This document shows, piece by piece, positions 13,447 through 24,056 of a stretch of DNA of 64,000 bases. Every line of letters starts with the position of its first letter. Position 1 is the first letter of the stretch. A program made the position numbers and the translations under genes. This DNA is from Warburgia ugandensis (lineage: Eukaryota > Streptophyta > Magnoliopsida > Canellales > Canellaceae): contig CP141132.1 in assembly GCA_035236585.1 (NCBI GenBank), forward strand, positions 55,245,880-55,309,879. The letters run 5' to 3'. The notes below the pieces were generated by a model. The model worked only from the letters and a program-made list of their open reading frames with translations, was not told where the DNA came from and searched no databases.

Positions 13447-13484
13447 TGAGATATTGTAAATGTTCGAATGTTTACAATATCTCA
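13447..13484 (+). repeat. Perfect 14 bp inverted repeat (LTR hairpin), A2 copy
   Basis: TGAGATATTGTAAA pairs perfectly with TTTACAATATCTCA across a 10-base gap; with wobble pairs the RNA stem could extend to 17 bp with a 4-nt loop. The same structure occurs in LTR C (both copies), G2 and LTR E, always near the end of the intron-like module. Confidence 0.85.
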
Positions 13485-13587
13485 GATACAGAGAAGGAGA
13501 CTTAGGAGCTCAAGACTTGAAAAACAATTGAAGAATAAGTAATCAGGGTATATCCCTTGAAACATTGTATTAGAACATGTATTGAAT

Positions 13588-14010
13588 TTTGAACTTTGTA
13601 ATTTGGATTGTATATTTGGACAAGTATTGTAAGGATACAATGGGCTGTGTACTGTGAACCACTGGATGGATCCTGAAATTTCATAAAAGAATATTCCTTC
13701 AATGGAATTTTATCTTATACAAAATTCTACTTATGTTTTGTATGAGGTGGTAACTTAGGTTTTACAAAACAAATTCTAAAGAAAAGAATTTCCATTCCTT
13801 TGGTGAGCTTTGAGTTTTGGATTATATAATTTGGACAAGTATTGTAATGGATTTGGCTGTACTAGGAACCACTAGATGGATTCTGGAATTTAATAAAAGT
13901 ATATTCCTTCAATGGAATTTTATCTTGTACAAAAATTCTACTTATGTTATGTATGAAGTGATGACTTGGGGTTTTCAAAACAAGTTCTAAAGAAAAGAAA
14001 TTATGTTGAT
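13588..14010 (+). repeat. 215 bp tandem duplication in the end of LTR A2
   Basis: GGACAAGTATTGTAA occurs at 13618 and again at 13833, a period of 215 bp. The following 150-odd bases repeat with moderate differences, including GAACCACT and the ATAAAAG...ATATTCCTTCAATGG part. Other LTRs here have one copy. It duplicates the region around the poly(A)-type signal. Confidence 0.85.
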
Positions 14011-14095
14011 TTGTTTTGCGAAATTTTTTTACTACTAAGGTCCCTGCCTTTGAAAGTGTATTATGAAATATGTTGCAAAAGCTCAGGTTGTCACA

Positions 14096-15120
14096 TGAGA
14101 TGCCTATTATGATGATGGCATGATGAGATGCCTTTTATGATGCTACCAACAGCGGCTGGAGTATTATAAACCCTGTATGAAGGGGTATGATTTTGACACC
14201 TAGTATAGTTTGGGAATGTAGGTTATAAAACCTATTGACTATGTTCATAATTATGTAGGACCTTTAACTATTTTAATATATATCATATAGTCCTATATAT
14301 ATATATATGCTGGAGGGCATAGTTTCATAAAAGTTTTCGTATGGGGAAGTGAATGGGTAGAAATATTATGCAGAGTATGGTTCATATAATTGGAGTATAG
14401 TATCATATGGAAAATGATAATGATAAATATTTAAAATACCAGTGAATTATATATATCATGTAAAGTGTAATCTCTAAGGTGTGATTATTATATTCATATG
14501 AAGAAGAAGAATTATAAATAGCTAATTTATTAATGACTTGCAAATAATTGAATTACTAATGAAATTATGGAATTATGAACTAAGTGGTAAACTTCATCCC
14601 ATATAAGCATTATGATGAAATTGATTATTTTAATTGATGTAAAATTCTTAATTCATACGTAATTAACATGTTTTCTTAACTCTCCCCTACCAAGCATAGC
14701 TTGCTGAGATATTATAAATGTTTTATGTTTACAATATCTCAGATACAAACAGACAGGAGAAGACATACACAAGCAAGAGGAGTTCAACAGCCATACTTCT
14801 ACATTTATGTATATATTTTGTCAAAGTTTTTGTATTGTGTAGTTAGTTATTTGGATTATGCTGCTTAAACATTTAATATAATGATTATAGGGGCTGTGTA
14901 TGTGAACCACTGGATGGGTCCTATTGTTTCATAAAATGTATGTCTATCTTCTATAAAAGCTATATTATGTATAGTATGGGAGTTGAGGTGACATCTGGGT
15001 TTTTGAAAAATGAATTTCAAAGAAAACTATCTTCCGCTATTTTGAATTTTAAAATTAGAGGCATGCCACCCTTTTGAAAATAAACACGAAATATTTTTAG
15101 AAAAAAGCTGGGGTGTCACA
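14096..15120 (+). mobile_element. Element C, truncated 5' LTR
   Basis: From about 14110 to its end GGGGTGTCACA at 15120 it is about 95% identical by eye to 24835-25842, the end of the element C 3' LTR. To the left of 14096 this match stops and LTR A2 begins, so only the last ~1025 bp of this LTR remain. It is followed directly by a primer-binding site, which marks it as a 5' LTR. Confidence 0.85.
14704..14740 (+). repeat. LTR hairpin, C 5' copy
   Basis: TGAGATATTATAAA and TTTACAATATCTCA, 14 bp arms with one mismatch and a 9-base gap. The next bases lead to an acceptor-like CAG near 14751-14756. Confidence 0.8.
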
Positions 15121-15122
15121 GT

Positions 15123-15136
15123 TGGTATCAAAGTGG
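15123..15136 (+). other. Primer-binding site of element C
   Basis: TGGTATCAAAGTGG two bases after the LTR end. It resembles TGGTATCAGAGC, the initiator-tRNA-Met primer site usual in plant Ty3/gypsy chromoviruses. Confidence 0.75.
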
Positions 15137-16869
15137 TCCATCCAGTCACTTGCAGCCCTTTATGTCCAACAAAAAGGATAATAATCCAAATATAGGTTAG
15201 GATGTAGTGAGTTGAGATAAGGAATTAGAATGGAATGAGTTAAGTATTAGAAAGAGTAAGTTAGTATAACTAGCTTATAGAGGGACAGTAAACCATAAGG
15301 AGATGCCCCTAATAAGACAACTAGGAGAATGATTTGAGGAATTATCGATTCCATTATGGTGAATAGTGGACCAAAAGAGTAGTTAGTATAAATGGCTAAG
15401 TTAGTGTTGTAAAACATCCTTTTACCTATTAAGGTACCTAAATACCATAGCATATAGCAATGTAAAATGCTTCTGCCTAAGGTTAAATAGAAAATATGCC
15501 CAGTATCAATGTGAATTCACAACATAGGTATATACTCATTGGTCATGTAGACCAAGTGTAAGAGTAGTCAGTTTGAAAAGAGGCAAATGATAGATTAGAA
15601 AGGTTTACATAGGAAATATAGAGTGTAGCTTTGGTTTGTATTGGAAGAGGATGAAATAGAGGTGAATTAAGGAGTGGCAAATTGAAGAGGAGAAATAGAA
15701 ACAATTGATAAAGGATAGGTTCAATATAAGGAAACTTAGAAGAATTGTAGACTTTCATAGAAATGAAAGTTAGAACTACCATATGACACGAGACTAAATG
15801 AGTATTTTTGAAACTACAGGTTAAAGGAATTTGTAGAGACAATACTGCTTGAAGGAATTTAAGGAAATTTTTTTTTGTTTATGCTAGAAAGTTCATCAGG
15901 ACAGAGTCCTAAAGTAAGACTCGTACATCACATATGAAGAATCTATGTTTGAAATAATTATATTTTAATCTAAGAAAATTGATGTATTTGACAATAAACT
16001 TATTACCATAATAGTGTGAGATAACTACTAAAAAGGAGAAAAACTCAAGACAGAGCTAATCATGAAACATTATGCATAATATACCTACATGTATAATCTC
16101 ATATATGTTTAAGAAACTAATGATCCACACCAAAACTCTAGATAAATTAAGAATTGTGTATTTCTCTATTACGTATAAGCATGCTAAATATGAATGTGTT
16201 AATGAAAAGTTGAATGGAGTTGATATGATAACTCTAGTTGATGGATAAGTCAATGTTACAAGGACTTATTCAAAGAAATGTTTATTATGTCTTATTGAAA
16301 GAATGATATGCATATCCTTGTTGTTATGATGGATTTGGGCATGATACCATCATTTGGGATGATGGACATGGGTATGATACCCATATTATATGGAATTGCA
16401 AATTGTTAGACAATATGGATTGTCACAAAGATGAAAGCACAATGTAATCGTGTGACAGTTTTCTTATTTAGAAGACAAAATATGATAAAATCATGCACTA
16501 TATCAACTATAAATGAACGAATACCTTTTTTGAGAATAACATGTATTGTTGACAACTACAATTATTATAAATGATGAATGATGTAAAATTGAGAAGAAAG
16601 ATGGAGGTAAAGGTTGATAAATATAGGAAAATAAAAATGAGTTAAAATCGTTGCACAAGAGATATCCTATGCATTCCCAAATTCTAGCTTTTAATTGTTT
16701 TCTTCATTATTGCTATTCTCTTCATATACCTCATTGTATTCTTCTCGCTCTACCTAGACTTGTAGCCTTCTTCTACTCTAGCTCCAGTTTTCCTTAGACC
16801 ATTCTCATGCTACTTCCCCTATGTCCTCATATTTCTTGCCTCTTCATATTTCCTTTGCTTATTTCCTTT

Positions 16870-17420
16870 TCCTATACATTGCTTTTTCATGTGTATGCTC
16901 CCTAAATTAAAAACTGCTTGGTTGCAAGTAACTATGCATGATGAAGACTTAAATTCTATTACAAGAAACTGTTGTGTTGTTTTCTTTTCCACCCTTTCTA
17001 TTCACTTTTCCTTATTCATTGTATATTCATGTGTATGCTCCTTAAAGTAAAATTATTTGCTTAAAATTAAGTGTGTATGAGCAGGAGAAACATTAAAATT
17101 CAAGTACAATAAACTATTGTTTTTCCTTTTGCTCTTTCCTCATCAGTTTCCCTTACTATTGGCATTCTAGTAATCCAGCTACTCCAGTTGAAGCTAAAAT
17201 AACTGCACCCACAGAAAACTCCAGGATTTTTCCCTATGGCTAACTTAGATGATACTTCTTTTCTTTCCATTGTCCATCTTATGAGCCCCAAAAATCATCA
17301 ACACATTGGTCTATTCCTTCTCTTTGTAAATGGGATGTGTGCTTGGTAAAATAAACCACTCAATCAAGAAAATTGGTGCATGATAAAGAAGTAAATTACA
17401 TTATAATAAACCATTGTTAA
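16870..17420 (+). repeat. Three diverged repeats of about 100 bp
   Basis: Copies near 16875-16990, 17018-17125 and 17322-17416 share the order: (A)TGTGTATGCTCC/TGTGTGCTTGG, TAAAATAAA-type stretch, GCATGATGAAGA/GCATGATAAAGA, then AAATT...ATTACAA(G/T)AAACTATTG. They are loosely spaced, not strictly tandem. Function unknown; they lie inside element C. The pyrimidine-rich stretch before them (16690-16880) has no coding signal. Confidence 0.5.
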
Positions 17421-18224
17421 ATGAGAAAGTAATGTTTCTAATAAACATCACTTGTTGGTTGACTAGTGATGATTTTGATGATGAATTCATATCCCAACAT
17501 AGGCAGGATGGCATGTGATATGTAAAAAGATGGTAATCATAAGAAATGAAAAACAGACACCAGCTATGAAGGCAGGCATACTTTAAGAAAATAAGTGATG
17601 TGAATATGTACTTTATTTTGAGAAAGGTTCTCAAACTATGTATTTTGAAAGATCAAATCTAACAAGTGAATTATATCTGAATTTGAGATATTCCATCAAT
17701 GATTGATGGACTTTGAGTTTATTCCACTAGCGGTTGATCAAGCTATGAAATTGGACTCTTCTGATGAAGAGTATTTGTAATACATGAGAATAGAGGATAT
17801 AAACATTATGTGATAAATGAACTAAATAAATTCCTTTGAATCATGTGTCATGGGAGAATATGATAAACATATGTGTTTGTTTGTGTGACGACCCTCAGGT
17901 TTTATATGATGCAAATTTGATAAAAAGGCGAGATCTCTTGTTTTAGAAATATGAAATGCATGAAATTCTTTTTCTTTTTGGAAAGTAATCTTTCGTATAA
18001 AACCCTGAGTGTCAAAACACATTTTCAAATCATACAGCCATGGCATAATTTTAAATTGACTCTATTCCCAAGAAAGTGTTAGTCACAGCCTCAGTTACAA
18101 AGAGTAACTACAATAAAGTAACACTGAAAGATAAGATAGGGGTTTACTCACTTGTACTTAGTTTGGACGTTCTCTATCACAGGTCTGTCGCCGTATATCC
18201 TATCCTTAAGTGTTTACTTTGTGT

Positions 18225-19147
18225 CTGAAAAATGTTAAGGATTGGGTGAGTATATACTATACTCAGTAGGCATCTATCACCACTAGTTTTACAATGCATG
18301 CTATGTTTAAAATCATATGCTCTTTAAAACATGTGCATGTTTGTACACTCATGTTCAATATCGATATTAAAAATCATTGTCGGAATACTGATGACTTAAA
18401 GAATCACATAATCCAAGTCAAAAGTATCATATATATATATATATCACAAACACAATGATATGCATAAAATGCTCAGTTGAATCCAACTCATGGATATATG
18501 GTATGGTATGGTCGACTAACCTCATGTCATGCCATATGCAATGCAAGTAAATCCACAAAAACATAGGGCCCACTATGCCCACGACCTTGCCACCGTGTGG
18601 TCCCTAGGTACCTGGGGACACTCGGTCATAGCCTCCATGGGGCATATGACACATCGACCCAGTGCCGTGACACCAGTGGTAGCCCCCTATACCACATGCA
18701 GTTGACGTAGGGACATGCCCTTTTTGGGCGTGGTACCCATTCCACCTAATAGTGGTAGAGGCTGGGAGGCCACCCCAGACCTCTCGGCATAGCGCCCACG
18801 AGCTTACTAGCCCAAATCATATACGATCAAACAAGCAAAAACCTCTTTTTCAAAACCTGTCCTCTTTGGGTCCCTCACAACTGCCTGGCCCTTACAACTG
18901 CCTACCCAGCGTCTTTTGGTAACCCTCAAGGACATGCAAATTTTCAAAAACTCAATGCTCACAAATCATGCAATATATGCAATTGTTTGCAAAACATGTC
19001 TATGCATAATGTATTTGTCATATGCATGCTGAATTCGTTTATAAAATTAAGTCATGCTAAACAAGTAATATAACTTAAACTTAAAACATGTATTCTCAAA
19101 ACAATCATGGGTTCTTTTAAAAAGTCTAGTAGCAATAGAGCACCTAC
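18225..19147 (-). other. LTR intron-like module, B2 copy (923 bp)
   Basis: On the minus strand it begins at CAG|GTAGGTGC (G at 19147) and ends at TTTTTCAG (G at 18225). Its length of 923 bp equals that of the B3 module at 50825-51747, and identity is about 94% over the first ~215 bp by eye. Outside these borders B2 and B3 are unlike each other. A hairpin lies 22 nt before the acceptor-like AG. Confidence 0.65.
18247..18265 (-). repeat. LTR hairpin, B2 copy
   Basis: TGAGTATATACTATACTCA on the plus strand: 8 bp arms with a 3-base loop. B3 carries the same hairpin at 51707-51725. The sequence differs from the A/C/G2 hairpins, but the place in the LTR is the same. Confidence 0.8.
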
Positions 19148-19970
19148 CTGGCTAGATCGCACTAATCCCCTTGTCCTCGTATGCTCCTGAACATGGTTTA
19201 GGGGAACAAGGTTAGCTTGGCCTATTTTTATAAGTTTTAGAATAGTTTACCACACTACTTAGGCATTAAGGGTTCATTCTTATGCCTAAAGGTCTCCGAA
19301 GGTCCCCAATTGGGCCTTGGTATAGTCAGTTTTACAAAGGTTTAGTGGCCCCGCACCACTATTATGATTTAAGGGTCATGTCCACCTTAGATAGGGCCTT
19401 GATAAGGTATTTTATGGTTTGAGTGTGTCCGCATCGTCGATACAGACACAACGCCTTTCATGACGCCTCAATCGGAGTCCTAGAACTCAAGTTATAGGCT
19501 TTTGAGTACCAAGTGTACATAGAAGACCTTTAAGAGGTGGAAGCCCGGGACGCGTCAGCGGCATGCGCCCTAGCAAGTGCGTCTACAGATGCACCAGGCT
19601 TCCGCCCGTGATTCTCATTTGCGGGCATGTCCAGGACGCGCCAGTCGGGTTTCCTCAACGCACGGGGTGTGTTTTGGTTTGACGGGGACTTGGGCATCCT
19701 AGGGACACCCTGGTTTGACCCTGTCGAACCAGTGCGCCCTAGGGACCGTCCCTGGGTCCTTTGTGGCTCCCTAGAGCCCTGTTTTGCATGATTTTTCATG
19801 CAAAAACTTGGGGAAACTTAGCCTAGGACTAAGGGGGAGACGGGTTTGGAGGGGTTTTGAGCGTACCTGGTTCGTGGTCGGGTTTTTCCCACTTTTTCTC
19901 CTCTTGTTTGCTTCTCCACGATGGGTTTTTCCCAAGCTTTTGGGCTGCCATTAGAGGCGCCCAAGAGCTC

Positions 19971-19978
19971 TATTTATA
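19971..19978 (-). promoter_or_regulatory. TATA box of solo LTR B2
   Basis: TATTTATA on the plus strand, TATAAATA on the minus strand, in the proper position between the LTR start at 20384 and the inferred leader. Confidence 0.6.
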
Positions 19979-20384
19979 GAGCTAGAAGAGGGTTCTGGAG
20001 GGGGTTCTTACCGCCATTGAATGGAGGTGGTTTCTCCCCTAAACACCGCCGTTCTAGAACCCTCCAGGAGGTTGAAGAAGAGGGGTGCCCGTATCAAAAC
20101 GGGCCCCTGTGTTTCTCAGGCTAAATATGTTTTTTAATATAAATTACACTTTTGCCCTTAAACTTCAAAGGGCCATAACTTGTTCATTTTAACTCCGTTT
20201 TGAGTGATTTTGGTTTTGTTGGATTCCTTCTTCTGAGACGCACCTAAGGGTACTACTCTTAGGACCAAATTTCTGGGTCCAATTAGGGTGAATAGTGAAA
20301 TGACCAAAATACCCTTATCTCCAAAAAGTGAACTTTTCATTACTAACTTGGGATTTCAATGTTTACAAAAATGGAGTCATTACA

Positions 20385-21923
20385 GTTTGTATTGATGAAA
20401 TCATTGAAGTCTCAGTATTGAAATTGTGATGGTAATGTATTGATGTTGAAAACACCAATGATGATATTTACGTATTTGAATGTGAATGCACAATCAGTGA
20501 AAAATCAATTGTTCATTTAATGATATTAGATTCATAATTTCATTTAAGAAACAATGGATGCATTATTTTGGTGTTTGAATTTATACTAAAGAAGGTAAGT
20601 TTAGGTATTAAATTCTGAATCATATGTGGTATCCTTAGCATCTATGGTTGTATGTTTCATTGATGCTTAAGTTAAAAGAGCATTATTGTTGATTATAAGA
20701 CTTTAAGCATGTACATCTTATCTCAGTAAATTGGAATGTGATAATGTCTGAAAAGTTCCTTGATGTAAATGGTAATATCATTATTTTGATTTCATATGCG
20801 AAATTGAGTGAATGAGTTTGAAAGATTTATTAGTGAATACAATTGAAATGTTATGATATGAGTTGATATCTTATATTAAATAATTGCCTGAAGAAATGCA
20901 AATGTTATCTGTTTTGAACATATGATGAAGTGTGGAAAGTTATTGGTGAAAGGTTGTGATTTTACAACCTAGATTTGATTTATTATAGTAAAGTGTTTTT
21001 GAAGAGTCACTGAAAGTGCAAACTTCTATACATCTAAACCCATGCAATTCAGGGGATATTTTGATAGATGTTATGGAATGATATGAATACTGTATAGGAT
21101 ATTTGGTTGCGATGGTGATGCAGGTGTGGTTAAATAATTATTCATTTGATGGTTTATAATGAAATGGCAATGTACCTTAGAATGATCTGAATATTATACC
21201 TTATGTTGTAGAAATGGGTAAGTAATTACATTATCTTGAAAATTTGTCACATCAGGTGAATGTGTGGGATGAACGGTTATTTATATTATGATGGATGTTG
21301 GAATGTGATGAGATTGAGTCTCAAAAAGATATTATGGATGTATGAATGGTTTATTAGGTGTATAACAATCGCATGCATTAAATGCGTAAGTCCAAAAAAT
21401 AGAAGAGACTCTGCCAAAATTTTGTTAGAAATATGATACTTGAATTCTAAAAGATTTGGTAGTTTCCTAATGTTAGGATTGATTAAATACATGCAGAAGA
21501 GATTTAATTTAAGTTGAGAAATGTATAGTCACTCTTTGAAGTTATTATAAAGAGAAAAAAGGATGGAAATTAGAGATAAAGATTATGTATTTTAAGAATC
21601 ATTACAATCAAAGGATTTTAGAAGTTGAAATGAAAGAAAAACATAGTCCAAAATATATTGTTTTGATGGCTTATCAAGTAAAGGTCAAATATCAGAGTGG
21701 CACAGAAAAAGTGGTCCCTTATTTTTTATGGTAGATGGAAAAGTGACACATTAAGTGGAATGTATTTAGTTAAGTTAAAGATCAATTGTATTTTGGAGGA
21801 TATTGTTTCATGGAAGGAATTATAAGAAATTAAGTTTGTGATGAGATGAGAATACTCCTAGAATGGTTGGAAAGATAGCATGAAAAGAATTTTGAGGACG
21901 AAATTCAATTAAATGGGGAAGAT
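20385..21923 (+). mobile_element. Element C internal region, second part
   Basis: Continues element C after solo LTR B2. AT-rich DNA with no protein motif that I can recognise on either strand. The last part has the usual gypsy ending, GAGGACGAAATTC, followed by the purine tract TGGGGAAGA (21914-21922) directly before the 3' LTR. So this end of the element is regular even though its coding part is missing. Confidence 0.65.
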
Positions 21924-22382
21924 TGTAGCAACCTCAAATTTTGTAAACACCATTCTGGGTGTTATTATGTGAAATTAGAATTTTGGAGTATAATTGAAAT
22001 TTTTTACCTAAATAAAATAAAATTTTATAGAAATGGAATTTGGAGTGGAAGCAAGAATATTTGGAATGTACTTAAAAAATCTAGTACAATGACATCAAAA
22101 ACACTGAAATCAGAGTTCGGATGAATTTCACCCTAAAATTTCACTATTTCATGATCGGGTTATGAGTTTTCAAGGGTTATGTCTTTTTATATATTATAAT
22201 TTGGATCTAAAACTAAAACCATTAGATAGTACTTAGAAAATGGAATTCAACGAGCCAAAGAACACTGAAACCAGAGTTCGTATGAAGAAGTTATGGGCCT
22301 TTGAAGTTAGGGGCAATACAATAATTAAAAGATTTTAAAAAAATGCACAATTTAATGGAAGGGGGCCAAATTGATATTGGAA

Positions 22383-22395
22383 CCCCCCCCCCCCC
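22383..22395 (+). repeat. C homopolymer of 13
   Basis: Thirteen consecutive C just before the possible LTR TATA box. Such a run is prone to length change and to assembly error. Confidence 0.95.
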
Positions 22396-22428
22396 TCACA
22401 TTATAAACCCAATGAAATGTCAGGTCTG

Positions 22429-22435
22429 CTCTCTC

Positions 22436-22500
<65 letters not shown>
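22429..22500 (+). repeat. (CT)n microsatellite
   Basis: About 36 CT units with one interruption near 22445. It lies in the CT-rich leader position of the element C LTR. Confidence 0.97.
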
Positions 22501-22503
<3 letters not shown>

Positions 22504-22644
22504 CAGCCCTAAGTGAAAATTGGAACCAGAGCTGCCAACAACCTGCGTGCCTAAAACCCTCCTCTCCTCTTTCCTTTCTCCCTGACTCAACCCATTGGGG
22601 ACCGATGCAGCTCGACTAGCAGGCTGTGCTAGTCTCGGTCCCTT

Positions 22645-24056
22645 CTTCCCTTTGCACTCCACGCAATTGAAGCAAGAGATTCATGAATTTCGAGAAAAGC
22701 TCACTGATGAGCTCGATCAGGTAAGGAATTTAGTTAAGAAGCTAGAATCTAGGGAGATTCAGTTTACTTGTTATTGGTTGCAGTTATAGCCATTCATAGC
22801 TCTTGTCGAATGATGGTATAGATAATGAGGGAAAGAGGATGAATGTGGAAGCTACTCCAGCTCCACTGCGACCATTGCAGCAGTTAAGTGTTTTGGTTAT
22901 AGAGAATAGTCAAGGTGGACTGAGCGATATCATTGAGAAGGAGAAGAGAACTCCGAAGGTGAATCAGTATTACCGCATTTCAGATTTTATTCTTGGTGCC
23001 CCCTAAGAGTAACAAGAAGTTGAAATCCAATGGGAATAAGAAACATGGAGGGGATGGGGATTATGGTGTCATAATGGATAAGCATACCAGAGAGGTTTTT
23101 AAGCAGTGTGGTAATTTACTTTCAAAGTTGATGAAGCATAAACATGTGTGGGTGTTTAATACTCCAGTTGATGTGAAGGGACTTGGATTGCATGATTATT
23201 ACAACATTATTAAGCATCCAATGGATCTTGGGATAGTGAAGTCGAAATTGGACAAGAATTGGTATAAGTATCCTAGGGAATTTTTGCAAAGGACATTAGA
23301 TTGACATTTAGAAATGTGATGACATACAACCCGATTGGGCAAGATGTTCATATCATCATAGACTAGCTGTCTCAGATATTCTAAGAATGGTGGGCAACGT
23401 TTGAGGCTGAGTATAATTTAAATATGAGGTTTGACATGGATAATGATTTGGGTGTCCCCACCCCTACAAGTGCATCGAGAAAAGTTCCTCCTCCTGAATT
23501 GAGGAGGACTTTGGACAAATCAGAATCAACTACCCTCCTCCATTATTCACAGTTGAAGTCCATCAGTTACACTTCCACTGGTAGAATTGCTGCTTCAAAG
23601 AATCCCAAAGCCAAGGATCCTCACAAACGAGACATGACATATGATGAGAAGTGCAGACTTAGCACAAATCTTCTAAATATGCCTTTAGAGAAGCTAGACA
23701 ATATTGTTCAGATAATCAAGAAAAGGAATTCAACCCTTAGTCAACACGATGATGAGATTGAGGTGAACATTGATAGCTTTGATGCTTAGACATTATGGGA
23801 GCTTGATATGTTTGTGACCAATTACAAGAAGAGTTTGAGCAAGAACAAGAGGAAGGCCAGGCTTGCAATTCAAGCTAGAGGTGAAACTGGGAAGAATTTG
23901 CATGCATCAAATATAGTTACCATTGATGCTAAGGCGCCAAAAGAAACCAAACAAGACAAGAAGAATGTGTCTTCCTCATCACCTGTTCAAGGAGAAAAAC
24001 ATGGTGATAATGCAAGTCGATTAGCTAGTGGGAAATGGATGAACTCGCCACATGAG
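22645..24056 (+). pseudogene. GTE: Broken copy of a plant GTE (BET-type bromodomain) gene inside an LTR
   Basis: GTE proteins are plant BET-family factors that bind acetylated histones through a bromodomain and partners through a NET domain. Seen in order: a helix segment before the bromodomain (LTDELDQVRNLVKKLESREI), a linker with KRTPKVNQYYR, a bromodomain (VWVFNTPVDV, LGLHDYYNIIKHPMDLG, then MTYNPIGQDVH with the acetyl-lysine-binding Asn), and a NET domain (RDMTYDEKCRLSTNL to TNYKKSLSKNKRKA). The N-terminal part is missing. Breaks: frame changes near 22790, near 22995 and at 23281-23285 (an extra T), stops in the bromodomain end near 23360-23390, and a TAG at 23787. No introns are visible in 1.4 kb, as for a copy made from mRNA, but no poly(A) tail is seen. 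Gene homology is clear to about 24020. The last ~35 bp are unassigned, and the sequence then passes directly into the LTR at AG|GTAGATGG (24057). Closest to GTE4-type members as I remember them. Confidence 0.88.

Larger units (their letters stand above)
12493..13491 (+). other. LTR intron-like module, A2 copy
   Basis: Begins at GAG|GTAGGTGG and ends at ATACAG|AGAAGG, 999 bp. It carries two small 25 bp-spaced palindromes (13083, 13108) and the large hairpin 13447-13484, which ends 7 nt before the acceptor-like AG. An AATAAA-type signal follows near 13682. It corresponds in order to the modules of G2 and LTR E. Confidence 0.55.
9505..14095 (+). mobile_element. Full-length LTR A2 (solo or junction LTR)
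   Basis: Starts TGTAATGACCCCG and ends CAGGTTGTCACA, 4591 bp, so both LTR ends look complete. It is a relative of the G1 and G2 LTRs. It has a TATA box at 10062, an intron-like module (12493-13491) with a strong hairpin, and a 215 bp tandem duplication in its last part. The bases flanking it (ATGGT on the left, TGAGA on the right) do not form a target duplication, so simple insertion is not shown. A deletion beside it, or recombination between LTRs, would explain that. Confidence 0.8.
15121..17883 (+). mobile_element. Element C internal region, first part (no recognisable coding)
   Basis: The primer site and the first ~280 bases resemble the G2 leader and gag start: around 15300 GAGATGCCCCTAATAAGACA matches the G2 gag start near 34012. 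Beyond about 15400 I recognise no gag or pol motif on either strand, only AT-rich DNA with short chance frames. The LTR ends of C are about 95% alike, yet the interior is non-coding. That suggests a non-autonomous element of the LARD type rather than plain age, though a replaced interior is also possible. Confidence 0.6.
17884..20384 (-). mobile_element. Solo LTR B2, minus strand, inside element C
   Basis: On the minus strand it starts TGTAATGACTCC (at 20384) and ends GGGTCGTCACA (at 17884), 2501 bp. It is flanked by a perfect five-base duplication GTTTG (17879-17883 and 20385-20389), so it is a clean insertion reduced to a solo LTR. A minus-strand TATA box lies at 19971-19978. The middle part (18225-19147) is about 94% identical to that of solo LTR B3, but the sequence before and after it differs from B3. 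The open frames here are not genes. Confidence 0.93.
21924..22645 (+). mobile_element. Element C 3' LTR, promoter-side part
   Basis: Starts TGTAGCAACCTC right after the purine tract. The stretch 22240-22320 (GGAATTCAACGAGCCAAAGA then GTTCGTATGAAGAAGTTATG) is the same motif series found in the B-type LTRs. A possible TATA box (TTATAAAC) lies at 22401-22408, followed by a long CT leader. The broken GTE copy begins at about 22645. The right part of the LTR resumes at about 24040-24057. Confidence 0.75.

Noticed and set aside
9500-14100. Target duplication for LTR A2
   Set aside because: ATGGT on the left and TGAGA on the right do not match, so no duplication is claimed.
19530-20124. Pro/Arg-rich frame on the minus strand and a frame on the plus strand
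   Set aside because: Both lie in the leader region of solo LTR B2, which is GC-rich; no likeness and no conservation of frame with B1 or B3.
22420-22662. Open frame on the minus strand with an Arg-Glu repeat
   Set aside because: Translation of the (CT)n microsatellite.
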